Assembly (NCBI GenBank): GCA_023614405.1
Contig: CM042694.1
Coordinates: forward strand, 90,689,285 to 90,753,284
Length of the DNA: 64,000 nucleotides
Direction: 5' to 3'
Source: Avena insularis
Lineage: Eukaryota > Streptophyta > Magnoliopsida > Poales > Poaceae
A model generated the notes under the pieces. That model made no database searches. It had not been told where the DNA came from and saw only the letters and a program-made list of their open reading frames with translations. The translations under genes were made by a program, and so were the position numbers. This document shows, piece after piece, positions 34,684 to 45,500 of this stretch. Position 1 is the stretch's first letter, and every line of letters begins with the position of its first letter.

Positions 34684-34806
34684 CTCCCTCCGATCGAAAT
34701 TAATAGACTCAGGTTCGTTTACAGATGGATGTATCTAGCACTAAAATGTGTCTAGATACATCCATATCTAGACAAAGCTGAGTTAATTAATTTGGATTAG
34801 AGGGAG
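34684..34806. mobile_element. Stowaway MITE (Thalos-like), 123 bp, TSD TA
   Basis: Terminal inverted repeats start ctccctccga and end attagagggag. The centre carries gtatctagcactaaaatgtg and tctagatacatcc as inverted sequence. TA flanks both ends (34682-34683 and 34807-34808). Confidence 0.85.
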
Positions 34807-34859
34807 TACTTGACACTACTAATATAACAACCTTATGCATTATGTAAGGCCATCATCAC

Positions 34860-34927
34860 TTCGTATTGGTTCGGCCGTGTGGCTTTATTTATAATGAGGG
34901 ACGAAATCTTGTTTCGAGGAGGATATA
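34860..34927 (+). mobile_element. 3' end fragment of the LINE-like element seen at 3352-4477
   Basis: Matches the terminus of the downstream P450 retroposon (gtgtggctttatttataa and cttgtttcgagg). Only the tail is present. Confidence 0.5.
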
Positions 34928-35039
34928 AGGCCCTCAAACCAGAAGCCCAATATTGTCTAAAGGGAGTTAGGCAACTGATAGATTTTCATTGTCTCAAGTT
35001 GATTGTCGAAGATCATAATACGTTTCCCATATTTAGGTA

Positions 35040-35340
35040 TTGTCTCAAGCTGGACAAGATCGATCCAGTGTGCTAGGTCCATGAGAAAAAAGCTCAATAT
35101 CAGAAGAAGAGTCAAACTTCTACGATCATTCATGGTTACTCTCCAGGATGAATAAGAGTCCATATAGAACTATCTTCCATCGTGTTGTTACATCATCTTG
35201 ATATACATGCCAGCACAATCTCAAATATTGATGCTTCCAAGTCCCATGGTCGACGTATGTGGTTCAACAACATTATTATAAAATTAGTTCAAATTGGTTG
35301 TGATACTTGTGTGCATCGGTATGTAGTTTATGCTATTATC
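35040..35340 (+). repeat. R repeat copy 6 (diverged)
   Basis: Weakly conserved block A region, block B (gatgcttccaagtcccatgg at 35230) and the start of block C. Confidence 0.5.
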
Positions 35341-35759
35341 CTAACAATAGCATAGGATATGTGTTATACAAAAGCGAGATGGTGGTTGATAATTAATTAG
35401 TCGACTGAATTGCAAAGGAAAAACCATGTCGTCAACCATGAAGCATTGTGCATACTTATTAGTAAATTATTCATTTGCACTATCATTGCATGTGTGAGGA
35501 TTGAATTGACCATGACACAAATTAACCTCCAAGATGATCATCGATTCATATCAATAATTAAATGATACACTCTGGTGGTTATCACACGACAAAGGCATCT
35601 ACCATTTGCATGTCACATTTGCTCCTTGTTCTGAATTTGATACTCCATGCAATGGAGTACATACAATTAATGGATAAAAAGGCTGATTTTAATGCACAAT
35701 TTGTGACACTATGGCAAGATTTTTGGGATTTTCTCATGATTGTGATGCCCTTTTCTGGT

Positions 35760-36640
35760 GTCACAAGCCTGATCAAGCGTGTCAGGTCCATGAAAAAAAC
35801 CTTGAAGGCTAGAAAAAAGTCCTTCCATACCATTGAGTCATCAATACTCTAGGGGCCATGGAAGAGTACATATCTAACCAAGAATTTTTGTCTTATTACT
35901 TCATGTAGAAAACTATCTCCGCATAATCACAAATCCTGATGCTTCCAAGGCCTAGGATCTACATGGCATCAATAATGTTGAAAAAATATTTCAAACTGAG
36001 TGCACAATTTATGTGCATCCGTATGTGGAGTATGTTAATCTGAACCTAGCAATGGATGGTCTGTAATCCTTGCTTGATCTCACTCATATGAATTTTCTCG
36101 ATTTGTGATATTTTTGTCTCCATTTTCATTCTTAAATAGGAACAATACTATCAAGTTTAGTATTATGCGGTGCAACCCCCATGCAAAATATGCTTGCTTG
36201 GTGCTCCAAATGGGCATTTATCTACTATTTTGAGCATCCCCTCCATCAGTGAGATAGACTTTTTATGTTTTGGATGTGCTTGTGTGTGTGTGCATGTGAT
36301 AAACTTTCCCTTTCATATATTTGTGTTCCATGTACCTGATACCTATTTGTAAGCATCCCATCCCTTACCGACTAGCTTTCTGATAAAAGTTTTGATCATA
36401 TTGATGGAATTTCACATTGTAGTTTCTTTAGATTTACATTTTTATAAAATCTTTGCATTCTTCATCTTAATTCACATTTTCATCAAAGAGTGGAAACTGG
36501 TTTAAGCAACAAAATTCTTAGCAATATGCACCACGTCTTGACCAAAAAAACAACAAACCATCATTTTTAAAGCATTGACCAATTATCTCCATTTGTACAT
36601 GAAAAGAGTAGTAACCTTAGTCAACATGGATGTGTTCCAT
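35760..36640 (+). repeat. R repeat copy 7
   Basis: Blocks A to H are all recognisable, from caatactctaggggccatgg at 35849 to aattatctccatttgtacat at 36580. It passes directly into the exon-like minus-strand sequence at 36655. Confidence 0.75.
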
Positions 36641-36654
36641 TTAGCAATATCTTT

Positions 36655-36915
36655 GTGTCACTTGTCGGCCTTTCCCAATTTCACTCCAGCCTCCGTTCGA
36701 TAGAAGTTTGCCTTGCTTAGAACCACCATCACCTCACCCTCGTCTAGATCATTTGCATCACAAATCCAATCTGCAACCTCGCTCTCATACCACTTGTCAG
36801 CATATAACATGAACTCCTCCCCATGTAGTATAACATAGTACCACCAATGACAAGATCGACGAGGTCCACATACACATTAGATGTACAATGCCAGGTCGTC
36901 TGGCAGCCCCTGCCA
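36655..36915 (-). pseudogene. Unknown protein exon-like fragment
   Basis: The minus strand reads HGEEFMLYADKWYESEVADW then ICDANDLDEGEVMVVLSK and NFYRTEAGVKLGKADK before a TGA. Upstream it shifts frame (NVYVDLVDLVIGG). The composition and length look like real former coding sequence, but I do not recognise the family. It abuts the right end of R copy 7. Confidence 0.35.
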
Positions 36916-36926
36916 CGGGTGCACAA

Positions 36927-37329
36927 CTGTCCCCAAAATGAAAGTTGTGTCTAACCTAAAATCTGCATCTAGTCTCTTTTGGCCACTCCCCGTGTTTTAT
37001 ATATTAAGCCATGTTACAAGTGTTTGACTCCAACACCTAACCTACCACGTAATCCAAGTCCATCTGTAGCCTATACATATATACAACATAACTCCAACAC
37101 TAACAAACACGTTTCGAGTACACAATTGATGCACCAAGATAGTGATCCATGGGAGATGGATGATGGATGATTGAACCACACATCTAGGACCTCCCATTCG
37201 GAGTCGTAGATCATCCGTGGTACCTATAGGTAAACGCAAAGCTGGAATTGAACACGATTGCATGCACATATGGAGCTCAGATCGAGGGATTTACCAATGC
37301 CTAACCCTAGCCCGATAAAACAGAGGAAC
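36927..37329. other. No recognisable gene
   Basis: AT-rich sequence without identifiable coding or repeat structure. Confidence 0.3.
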
Positions 37330-37450
37330 TCACATCATAGAAGGAATACTCGATGTCAGAGAAAAGGCTGTCGCTGCTCGACTGGCCATCCTCGTCGTTC
37401 TAGGATAGCATGGCGAATGCGTCGTCGCCGGCGACGGTGTCGGCGTTGGT

Positions 37451-37455
<5 letters not shown>
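37330..37455 (-). pseudogene. Exon-like fragment next to a (GA)n tract
   Basis: The minus strand reads LTNADTVAGDDAFAMLS, a stop, then NDEDGQSSSDSLFSDIEYSF and a gtgagt donor-like site. Acidic and serine-rich; no family recognised. Confidence 0.25.

Positions 37456-37526
<71 letters not shown>
37454..37526 (+). repeat. (GA)n microsatellite, about 36 repeats
   Basis: Uninterrupted GA dinucleotides over 73 bases. Confidence 0.97.
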
Positions 37527-37528
<2 letters not shown>

Positions 37529-37699
37529 GAAAGTGAAGTGCATCACCGCTGCAATAATGAGTAAACTGTCATGTTACAATAGTTTAATGGATACCATGCC
37601 CTTTCCTTGGATTACTGTCTCCTGCTTAATATGTTTCTCTTCATACATTCTTATTTCAAATATTAAACATGTACTCCCTTCATCCCAATTTTATTGCCT

Positions 37700-38256
37700 A
37701 AGGAAAACATACCAGTATACTACATCATCTCAAGAAATAAAATCATGTCAACTACAAGGTACTTATGCATCACTTGTTCAGTCATGGTTTCACAAAACAT
37801 TACATTACAATTTCTCAATAAACATAATCACAGAAACAAGTATATTACATCAACTCAAGAAACAAAATCATGTTAACTACAATGTACTTACACATCACTT
37901 ATCCAGTCATGGTTTCACAAAACATTATATTACAATCTTTCAACAAACAAAATAACAGAAACAAGTATAGTACATCATCTCAAGAAACATAATCATATCA
38001 ACTATAATGTATTTATGCATCACTTGTCCAGTCATGGTTTCACAAAACATTACATTACAATCTCCCAACATAATGACATAAACAAGTACAATACGTCATC
38101 TCAAGAAACATAATCATGTCAAATACAATGTACTTATGTCTTATTACAACAACGATGGTTTCAGTGAGGAGAGTGACATGTCTGAAAATCTCAACAGCTC
38201 GCACAACATTATATCGCAATTTCTCAACAAACATAATCACAGAAACACAGTCTAAA
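37700..38256 (+). repeat. Minisatellite with a unit of about 125 bp, 4.4 copies
   Basis: The anchor acatcatctcaagaaa recurs at 37722, 37847, 37972 and, slightly changed, 38093 (spacings 125, 125 and 121). Each unit also has ccagtcatggtttcacaaaa and a tttctcaacaaacataatca-type block. A partial last unit ends near 38256. A Stowaway-like end (tactcccttcatcccaattt) lies just left, at 37672. Confidence 0.92.
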
Positions 38257-38403
38257 CGCAACAGCAGTCAATGTTACAAATACAGGCAGGAGAACCCCGC
38301 GGTCCATATGACAAGCCTAGGGTAGCAGCTCTCATCAGATCTCATCAACGTCGACCACCTCATTCTGTTCAACCACTATAGGGGCCTCTACATCCACTAT
38401 AAC

Positions 38404-39474
38404 CTATTCAACAACATCAGAAATGGTACCAAGTAAGAATACTTTCCTGGTTCGCTTCTTTCCTCGCATAATCTGCATAAGATCTTCAGTATCCAAAACC
38501 TCTATGAATCACTGCTTCTTATGATGCCACCATCGGATTTGTGCCATCTGCTTAGGGCCAATACTGATTTCCTTACCGATCATCTCTCTCATTTCATCAA
38601 GAGTTATGTTTTTGGAATCAATAGTGATCTCCACAGTACATGATGAAACTGGATTATTAACTCCCTCATCAAGTTTTCCCATGTATGAATCCACCTCTAA
38701 GTGTATACTGAACTTATCTAGATCAGCATCTATTGGTCTGTAGTCTCTAGGAGCCGAAGCTCTGGCAGCAAGATCTCCAGCATCTACATACATATCATCA
38801 ACCATCGCTTCAACTTTCACCTTACGATCAGTTGCACAACACTCCCAAACCATCTGAAGCTCATGGGAGTGCTCAATTTGCATATAGGTATCATTCATGT
38901 TGCGCCACACCAATTTTTTCCTCTATCTAGTCTAGAACCCCAGGGAATCCTAGCGGTAAGCATATTTATCAGCTGCGAAACAGACACAACCTCTTTGCAA
39001 TTCACAAGCAGATGCATATATTGCCCGAACACAACCCTCTCGCAACCAAAATCTAGTTTTGTAGTGTACTGGCGAACATGAACTGTGAACTCATATAGGT
39101 CCCTTGTATCAAAATTTTGCCTAATTTGATTAAAAAGGGGAAATTTTTAGGTCATTCGATTCTATTTAGCCATAACTAATCTACTTGTAAGATAAGACAC
39201 AGATAAGAAAAATTCACCTCTCGCTCTTCTCTCGGGTTTTATTCTTCGAGATCTGGGTGCCGCATACGCCCACCGGAGCCGAACAATCCGCCACCGGCCT
39301 TGCTTTTCTCTTCAACCCGCTGCTCGTAGGTACCTTGGGAGCAGAATCCTTGCTGACCTCCTCGCTAACCGGGGCTGAACACCTCGCCGCTGCTTCGCAT
39401 TGAGCCCCATACTCTGGCCCAGACGGACCCGAATTAGTCGGCGACGTAGCTACAACCTTCACCTTGTAAGACAT
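38404..39474 (-). CDS. Possible unknown two-exon gene, one frameshift and one stop
   Basis: Exon 1 is 39218-39474 (MSYKVKVVATSPTNSGPSGP, low-complexity, hydrophilic). The GT at 39217 and the AG ending at 39103 splice in phase 2 to exon 2, which reads DLYEFTVHVRQYTTKLDFGC and VVFGQYMHLLVNCKEVVSVS. A run of six A (38914-38919 on the complement) shifts the frame; seven A would keep it open into MQIEHSHELQMVWECCATDR and further to HHKKQ. There a TGA (38509-38511) interrupts, and the same frame goes on to 38404. I recognise no domain; MULE-type N-terminal proteins are a weak possibility. The clean splice joint argues for a real gene, recently broken or mis-sequenced. Confidence 0.45.
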
Positions 39475-39720
39475 GCTGGGCCGCCGCCATCGGATTCAGT
39501 GTCGGGGGAGGGAGAAAAAAGGTCCTCCGCCGCCGGCAGATTCAGGGCCAGGGAAGGGAAGAAAAAGGACCGCCTCTGCCGCAGCCAAATTCAATGTCAA
39601 GAGTTAGGAAAGTACACTAATGGATTTGCCCCTACGACACGTGCAAGGTGGCTAAGAAGAGAGACCGGTGAAGAAGGGGCACAGCAGGAACTAGTGTAAC
39701 GGAATATCCTGACTTAACGG
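39475..39720 (-). promoter_or_regulatory. GC-rich 5' region of the unknown gene
   Basis: GC-rich and purine-repeat-rich sequence (ggagggagaaaaaaggtcc, then gggaagggaagaaaaagg) lies directly upstream of the minus-strand start, like a plant 5' UTR or core promoter. No specific element can be assigned. Confidence 0.3.
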
Positions 39721-39759
39721 GCGTGATTTGAAAATATTGGGTTTGGCCATCATTCACTG

Positions 39760-40545
39760 TGAAACACCCCTCTCAGCAATTGGCACCCCAACATTTCGAA
39801 TCGCGGTGATTAAAATCAACTCGGGTACCGCGATGCACCGGCGTCTCAAATTTTGGGTCGCAAAAAATGATATTCTCTCCTTTTCGGTTTCATTCTCTTT
39901 TCACATTATGTATTTTGATATCCCCGTGATCGTTATGACCCAATGTGATATATCAATACGTGGTATCTCAATACCGATAGGGCCCAAAGTGTATCTTTAA
40001 CTTTGTACCGGGGAGCAACATCCCAAGCTTGAACTAGCAAAGTGCCATACACCATTTCTGATGTACCCAACCATCAACGTTATTGCCAAGCTTTTACAAG
40101 TAAAGTTTGATGATAGTTAGAACACACCTTCCATTGTGAGGGTACTTGATGATATTCTCATGGTCTAAGGACTTATGCAGATGACAACATCAAAGATAAA
40201 ACTAATAGCGATTAACAAAACAATATTGTAGTTTATCATAACCTTGGGTTGGTTCAGTATCCATGTTCTTATAACAATATTCTCCCATGGTTATCGGTAT
40301 CCTTGTTATATTAACTATACCCTTGATCAGAAAATGGTGATCATCTCACAATACAAGAACTAGCCCTAGATCCGGTACTAGGGACACTTGGTGATTATCC
40401 CTCTACGCGTGCCAATAGGTTTTCCTTTGGATCTCATGTTCAAGAAACATTGAGTTATAGCATAAAGAATTAAAAATGAATATTAAAGGCATATTTATTA
40501 ATAAATAGTTACTCATAATTATTGCTCTAGGGCATAACTCCTTCA
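39760..40545 (-). repeat. Copia LTR-like fragment or solo LTR
   Basis: The right end, read on the minus strand, is tgaaggagttatgccctaga followed by an AT-rich block. It resembles the start of Angela/BARE-related LTRs. No internal region follows, and the left end and TSD are unclear. It abuts the R repeat at 40548. Confidence 0.45.
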
Positions 40546-40547
40546 AT

Positions 40548-40862
40548 ACTTACTACTCTTTTCATATTTCAAACGGAGAGAATTAGGTGGTGCTCGGAAA
40601 GATTGATGTTTTGGTATCTTTTGGTCGATATATGTTTTTCACATTGTTCATAATTTTTTTCTCAGACCTGTTTCCGCTTGTTAATGACATTCCGACTTGC
40701 GACGGTGAATACGAAGGCTTTCTCAAGATGTCTGAATCTAAAGACAATACAATTTGAACTTCCACGATCAAGAATTTTATCAAAGATACTTTGCTAAGGG
40801 AGAAGATCACTGGGGATCGGTAGCAGGCACACATGAAAGACATTATTAGCTCCTTGGTAAAT
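40548..40862 (-). repeat. R repeat copy 8, distal half (blocks F-H)
   Basis: On the minus strand, blocks G and H are recognisable (ttgatcgtggaagttcaaat, then taattctctccgtttg and atgaaaagagtagtaa). The proximal half lies at 45060-45500, and the Helitron separates them. Confidence 0.65.
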
Positions 40863-40895
40863 ACTAGTAAAACTCGTGCACGTGCCACGCACGTA

Positions 40896-41063
40896 CTCCC
40901 TCCGTTTTAAAATATAAGATGTTTTAGCTTGTGAATAGAGTGTATGTAGACCCTTTTTAGTATTTAGGTTCATCTAGGTTTGAAGTGAACCTAAACACTA
41001 AAAGTAGTATAGATACACTCATTTCACAAAACTAAAACATCTTATATTTTGAAACGGAGAGAG
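40896..41063. mobile_element. Stowaway MITE, 168 bp, TSD TA
   Basis: Inverted ends ctccctccgttttaaaatat and the complement of atattttgaaacggagagag, flanked by TA at 40894-40895 and 41064-41065. It sits just inside the 3' hairpin of the Helitron. Confidence 0.92.
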
Positions 41064-41956
41064 TATAATATAGATACAAAAAACCGGGACAAGTTCAATA
41101 CATTATCTAAGTAAAAAAATATAATAAAATTTTCACACATAGATAATTATTTAGTATTTATGAAATATTTACCTACTCGTGCTCAAAACAACTGAACCTG
41201 CAACTTCAAAGAGCGATCAGTTTTGATCCCGTTGACCTCTTTCAAAGTTTTGTAGTGATCCAGTATACCAGAATTGGTCCCTCGGGTGTTGAAATAGAAA
41301 AATATGAGATGATTTTTCCCATTAATAAGCCAGTAGTCTTAGAAATAATCAGTACTTGGATAGGATCTCTAAAAATCCATGATTAGAAAATGTTCAGTCT
41401 ACTAGCTACTTCCTTATTTACGCGAAGTCAATTTGTTCATCAAATCAAAGAAAACGGTAAATGTTCACATGTACTTTTTAAAATTTCTTCGAAAACACAC
41501 AGGAACAAAACTTGATTGCCAGCATCCAGGACTTTTACTTCTCTCATACATATATGGTAATATCTCTTTTGGTGGACTGGCAAACATACATAATTACCCT
41601 CAACTATACCTAAATTCGATACAATTATATAAAATGCATAAGAAATGAGCTAACATCCAAAAGATATATTGTTATAATAGTGAGCCATATTTTGAGAGAG
41701 AAATCCTTAAGCTTTATTACGAAATATACTGGCCAAATCGCCCACCCCAATTTCAGTAACACATGATGATACATCATATCCCAGTACATAGCACTCACAA
41801 CATTACAGGATTTCCCTAGTTTTGCCTAATTCTTGTGCTACTTTATTATTTTCTCACCTACAGGCTTGAACATTGCTAGTTGTGAACCAGGAACCAGATC
41901 AATCTAGACGCCATCAGTTGCAACTGCCATATGGGAGAATTCAGGTTTCCTTATGT

Positions 41957-42250
41957 TCAGTCTATGTGCAAGCGGCTGGGAGTCCATTTCAAACACCACA
42001 CCATGGTGACAGTACTCAGCTCCGCAGTGGAAGCATCATGCACCCCACCTGAATTGCTAGCCTTCACAGCCACAACATTGCCTTCATGATCTCGGTTAAC
42101 AACTCCCCATGCAGTTTGGGTATCACCCGATGTTAACATTGCATCAGAGTTCAGTTTTAGCGTACTCCCACTTGGTGGTTTCACTTCCCAGGGCCAACAA
42201 TATGCTTGATCTTCCGTTGAGTGAACACCTCCATGTATTCCATGGCATGG
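41957..42250 (-). pseudogene. RNase H-like (RVT_3) domain fragment in the Helitron
   Basis: The minus strand reads KPPSGSTLKLNSDAM, then AWGVVNRDHEGNVVAVKA and DASTAELSTVTMVWCLKW. This matches the plant RNase H-like domain (W.PP..G..K.N.D; WG.V.RD..G). The usual NxDG-type start is altered (NSDA), so activity is doubtful. It is probably captured host or LINE-derived sequence. Confidence 0.6.
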
Positions 42251-42527
42251 CAGACAATTCTGCAAGCTATCTCCTACGCGCCGAGACGACAAGGTCACCC
42301 TCCCGCAATCTGTTCCAATTGTTCCACCAATACCACTAAGCTAAGCAGTAAGAATCTCAATACGTTTCTGATCAGGCATACTTCATATAATGTTGAGTGT
42401 CTCCACCATTAGCTTCTCCCACCAACCTAATCATGTGTCTCTCCATACCCATTACTCTCCATTGACTTGTTAATTCATTTGTACAAAAAGGACTTCTACA
42501 GCAACAACTATATACATGTGTTACCCC

Positions 42528-42794
42528 TCATTTAACATACAAAAGCAAAGTAGATGAGTACCTTGAGCTTCTGGTACTGCAGAATGCGAAGTTCGAGCCT
42601 AACAACATGACCTCTTGTAAATTAACAAGCCTTACATGGTACTGCGAATAAGAAAGAGTAGCCATGTTAGCTCCCCATGTTAAACAATTTGTTGGAAAAA
42701 CATAAATAGTACGTATATAAATTAGACAAACAATAACCTCTAGAGCTAGTTGTTCCTGAGTAAGAGCAGCTTGCATAGATGGTAAGTTACACAC
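42528..42794 (-). pseudogene. Helical exon-like fragments in the Helitron
   Basis: The minus strand has SMQAALTQEQLALE followed by a GT donor, and after an AG a short stretch including RLELRILQYQKLK followed by GT. These look like two short coiled-coil exons of a captured gene; the family was not identified. Confidence 0.3.
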
Positions 42795-43186
42795 AAGTTT
42801 TAAAATTCAAAGGACATGGTAAATAATTCGTGGTACAATCCATTATATTATCTCATCACATAGGTTATACGGGTACTTCTCTCTGAGCACATTAAACATC
42901 ATTTTTCTTCAACGCCTGCAAGTGCAGATGGCCATCCAACCTGGTGGGACAAATCCGACTCTTTAATACCCATTTTATAAAAACAGCATGTAGAAGAAAT
43001 ATTAGACTGCAGGTTGGTACTTACCTTGAAGATTACTGCAGTTCAACAATCCACCATTAAACCAAACATCTAGTGTGCCCTGCCAACGTTTGTGCTTTGT
43101 GACGATACAGTAGATAGTGCATATTGTTCACACATGCAAGAAAAATGAATCGAAATTCAGGACAATTAACCTCCATAAATGATACT

Positions 43187-43298
43187 CCAAATGAACCCAC
43201 ATAGGCCGGCTTTTGTGGTGGAATCATGCGGTCTGCTGCTAACCAAATGAACCCACATAGGCCGCCTTTTGTGGTGGAATCATGCGGTCTGCTGCTGA
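43187..43298 (+). repeat. Tandem duplication, 56 bp x 2
   Basis: ccaaatgaacccacatagg to gcggtctgctgct is repeated directly with two or so changes, at 43187-43242 and 43243-43298. Confidence 0.95.
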
Positions 43299-43867
43299 CC
43301 ACGAAGCCCTCATACCAGGCAAGCTCTTCCGTGTCGAATACTCAGTTGACGATGGCTATCGATCTGTTCAGAAACATAGCATAGAAATAATATTTAGCTT
43401 ATTTAAATTATTTCATAAGAACAAGAAACTTTTGAGTGAAGAAATACAAATGATTTTATTTAACCATGTTTTTTGCAAAGTCAACAGTAGGCTATTGGCC
43501 TATTGAAAATGCACTACAAAGAAATAATATGCACATGGCAAAAAAAAGTACATGATGTTATCTAAAGTTAGAAATAAGGCTTTTAAATCTCTGTAGTATT
43601 TACTTCTACCTCTATGAAGACCAAATGTAACTCTTTAAAAGTTCTTTGGCATATGTATAAATTAGGCACCAACGAATAGATGGCATGTTGACTCCACTTC
43701 GTTTTGATGGCACATGTCGATTCCATAATCTTCTAAGAAGTTCCATGAAATAATTCCATTTATTATGTTTGTAACCGGGAGTAGTAAAAAAGGACTTTTT
43801 TAATTGCCTACATTACTTTCCACCAGCACCATCTCTCAATCATGCACGAGGAAAATTAACCAGTTCC

Positions 43868-43995
43868 CTAAGTCAAAATACATGAAAGCTCTGAATGAAA
43901 ATTCAGATCGCTAAGTCAAAATACATGAAAGCTCTGAATGAAAATTCAGATCGCTAAGTCAAAATACATGAAAGCCCTGACTGAAAATTTAGAAA
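43868..43995 (+). repeat. Tandem repeat, 43 bp x 3
   Basis: The unit starting ctaagtcaaaatacatgaaa recurs at 43868, 43911 and 43954; the third copy is slightly diverged. Confidence 0.95.
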
Positions 43996-44329
43996 ATATG
44001 CAGAATATCCAACTATACAGCTACCCACTGGGTTTGGCAAAGCTTTCACAGTTTATTAAACTACAAAAACACAACCTCTCATACTCTATTACACCTTATA
44101 TATCAATAAGCTATTCTTGGAGGATGGCACAATCTTTATTTGCTATTGGGAAATAACTTTTCCATGGACCTAGTGCAATTGGTTTTGAGAATGACCATGC
44201 GTAGCACAAAAAACTGCAGCTCAAGATCTCTAAAAATAGAAACGCACCTGGAAGTACCAGAGCACGCATCGTGATCTGAATTTAAACCTTCTAAAGACAA
44301 AAACAATTATTTAAATTCATAACTGGGTA

Positions 44330-44820
44330 GAGAACTGCGGCGGCGAGCTACGTACGGGCCAGGACGCAATCAGGAGAGTGAGCACGATTAGCGAAAATTG
44401 CTCCCGGCTTCTACCTTGATGGCTAGCGGAGGGGCGGCAAGGAGGCAACCCAGAGAGCGGGGTCGTCACGTCCCGGAGATAGCACTCGCCGTAGTTGTTG
44501 CGGAGGCGCCTATCGCCAGACCTCGGGTGGAGCGAGACAGTGTGCACGTGGGGGCGGATGGCTTCCGGGTAAGACGCGCATCCCCTCCCTTCCCGACTGT
44601 CCTTCCGCCTCCCCTCCCGGAGTGTCCTCGGGTTCCACCAGGGGCGGCGGAGTGGGCGGCGGCGAGGCTTTCTCACGTGGGGATGCGGCGGCGCATGGAG
44701 AGGAGGCGGCGAGGAGGGATGTAGATGGAGAGGAAAGGCAAGGGGATAAGGCAATCGTACTCCTACATCGTGGTTTTTTCCTTCGCATGCCGATAGTAGT
44801 GCAGGGATAAGTGGTTTGTC
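44330..44820 (-). other. GC-rich exon or promoter-like region at the Helitron 5' end
   Basis: A CpG-rich block with several overlapping frames on both strands (for example proline-rich PREKASPPPTPPPLVEPED on minus). It resembles a plant gene's first exon and upstream region, as expected for a captured gene. No domain was recognised. Confidence 0.35.
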
Positions 44821-45059
44821 CGACAATGTTAATCGCTAAACGCACACAAAGATCTGGTTAGTTAAAATCGGGACTTTAGATTATTTTTAGCGGGCCAGAT
44901 CATGTGGTCGCAGTCTGTCTGTGTATGGTTTGGGGGTATGTCTAGCGAAATTTTAGTTGCTCTTTTATAAGTAGTAGAGATAGAGATATAAAAAAAAATG
45001 GACACAGTAGGGGTTTCCCTGCGGTAATTTAGTAAAAAAAAGTTTCGCACATGCTCAAA

Positions 45060-45500
45060 TCATAAAAAACCTACCTCATTGAGGGATGGGATGCTCAAAA
45101 CAGTACATGAATTCCCATACGCTCCTTACATCAATATCTAAATGCATGAAATCATTTATTGGATGGTTGTTGCGTCACGCAAACTAATACCAAAGTCTAT
45201 AAATGGTTACAATTTAAAGATGGAAATAGGGATCAAACATGATCACAGTTCGGCAAGAAGCTATATGCCTGTGATCGAGCAAAGAGTACTAGAGCACATC
45301 CATTGCTAGGTTCATATTAACATATAGCAATGTGCGCAAGTTTTTGCACTTAGCTAGAACTCCTCCTGCTCTGCAATGTCGTTGAAAAGCACATACCAGA
45401 TCCTAGTAGGACTTGGAAGCATCGGGACTTGCGATTCTGCATAGCTAAATTTCTACGTGAAGAAACCAGACCATGATGTGTGGTTATATACGTACTCTTC
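45060..45500 (-). repeat. R repeat copy 8, proximal half (blocks A-E)
   Basis: On the minus strand, block A (gaggatatggaagagtac), block B (cccgatgcttccaagtccta), block C (aacctagcaatggatgtgct) and block E (ctcattgaggg complement) are present. This is the only R copy in inverted orientation. Confidence 0.7.

Larger units (their letters stand above)
40864..44980 (-). mobile_element. Helitron-like element with captured gene fragments
   Basis: On the minus strand the element begins TCTCTACTACTTATAAAAG at 44980 and ends CTAG at 40864. The host base before is A and the base after is T, the A/T insertion rule of Helitrons. Close to the 3' end, cgtgcgtggcacgtgcacg can form a hairpin. The element splits an R repeat copy between blocks E and F. 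It carries an RNase H-like exon, a helical exon, two sets of short tandem repeats and a GC-rich 5' exon region. No Rep/helicase is seen, so it is non-autonomous. Confidence 0.65.

Noticed and set aside
37454..37526. GA tract as a translated RE repeat protein (reading through from 37410)
   Set aside because: Any dinucleotide run is open in most frames; nothing else supports coding on the plus strand.
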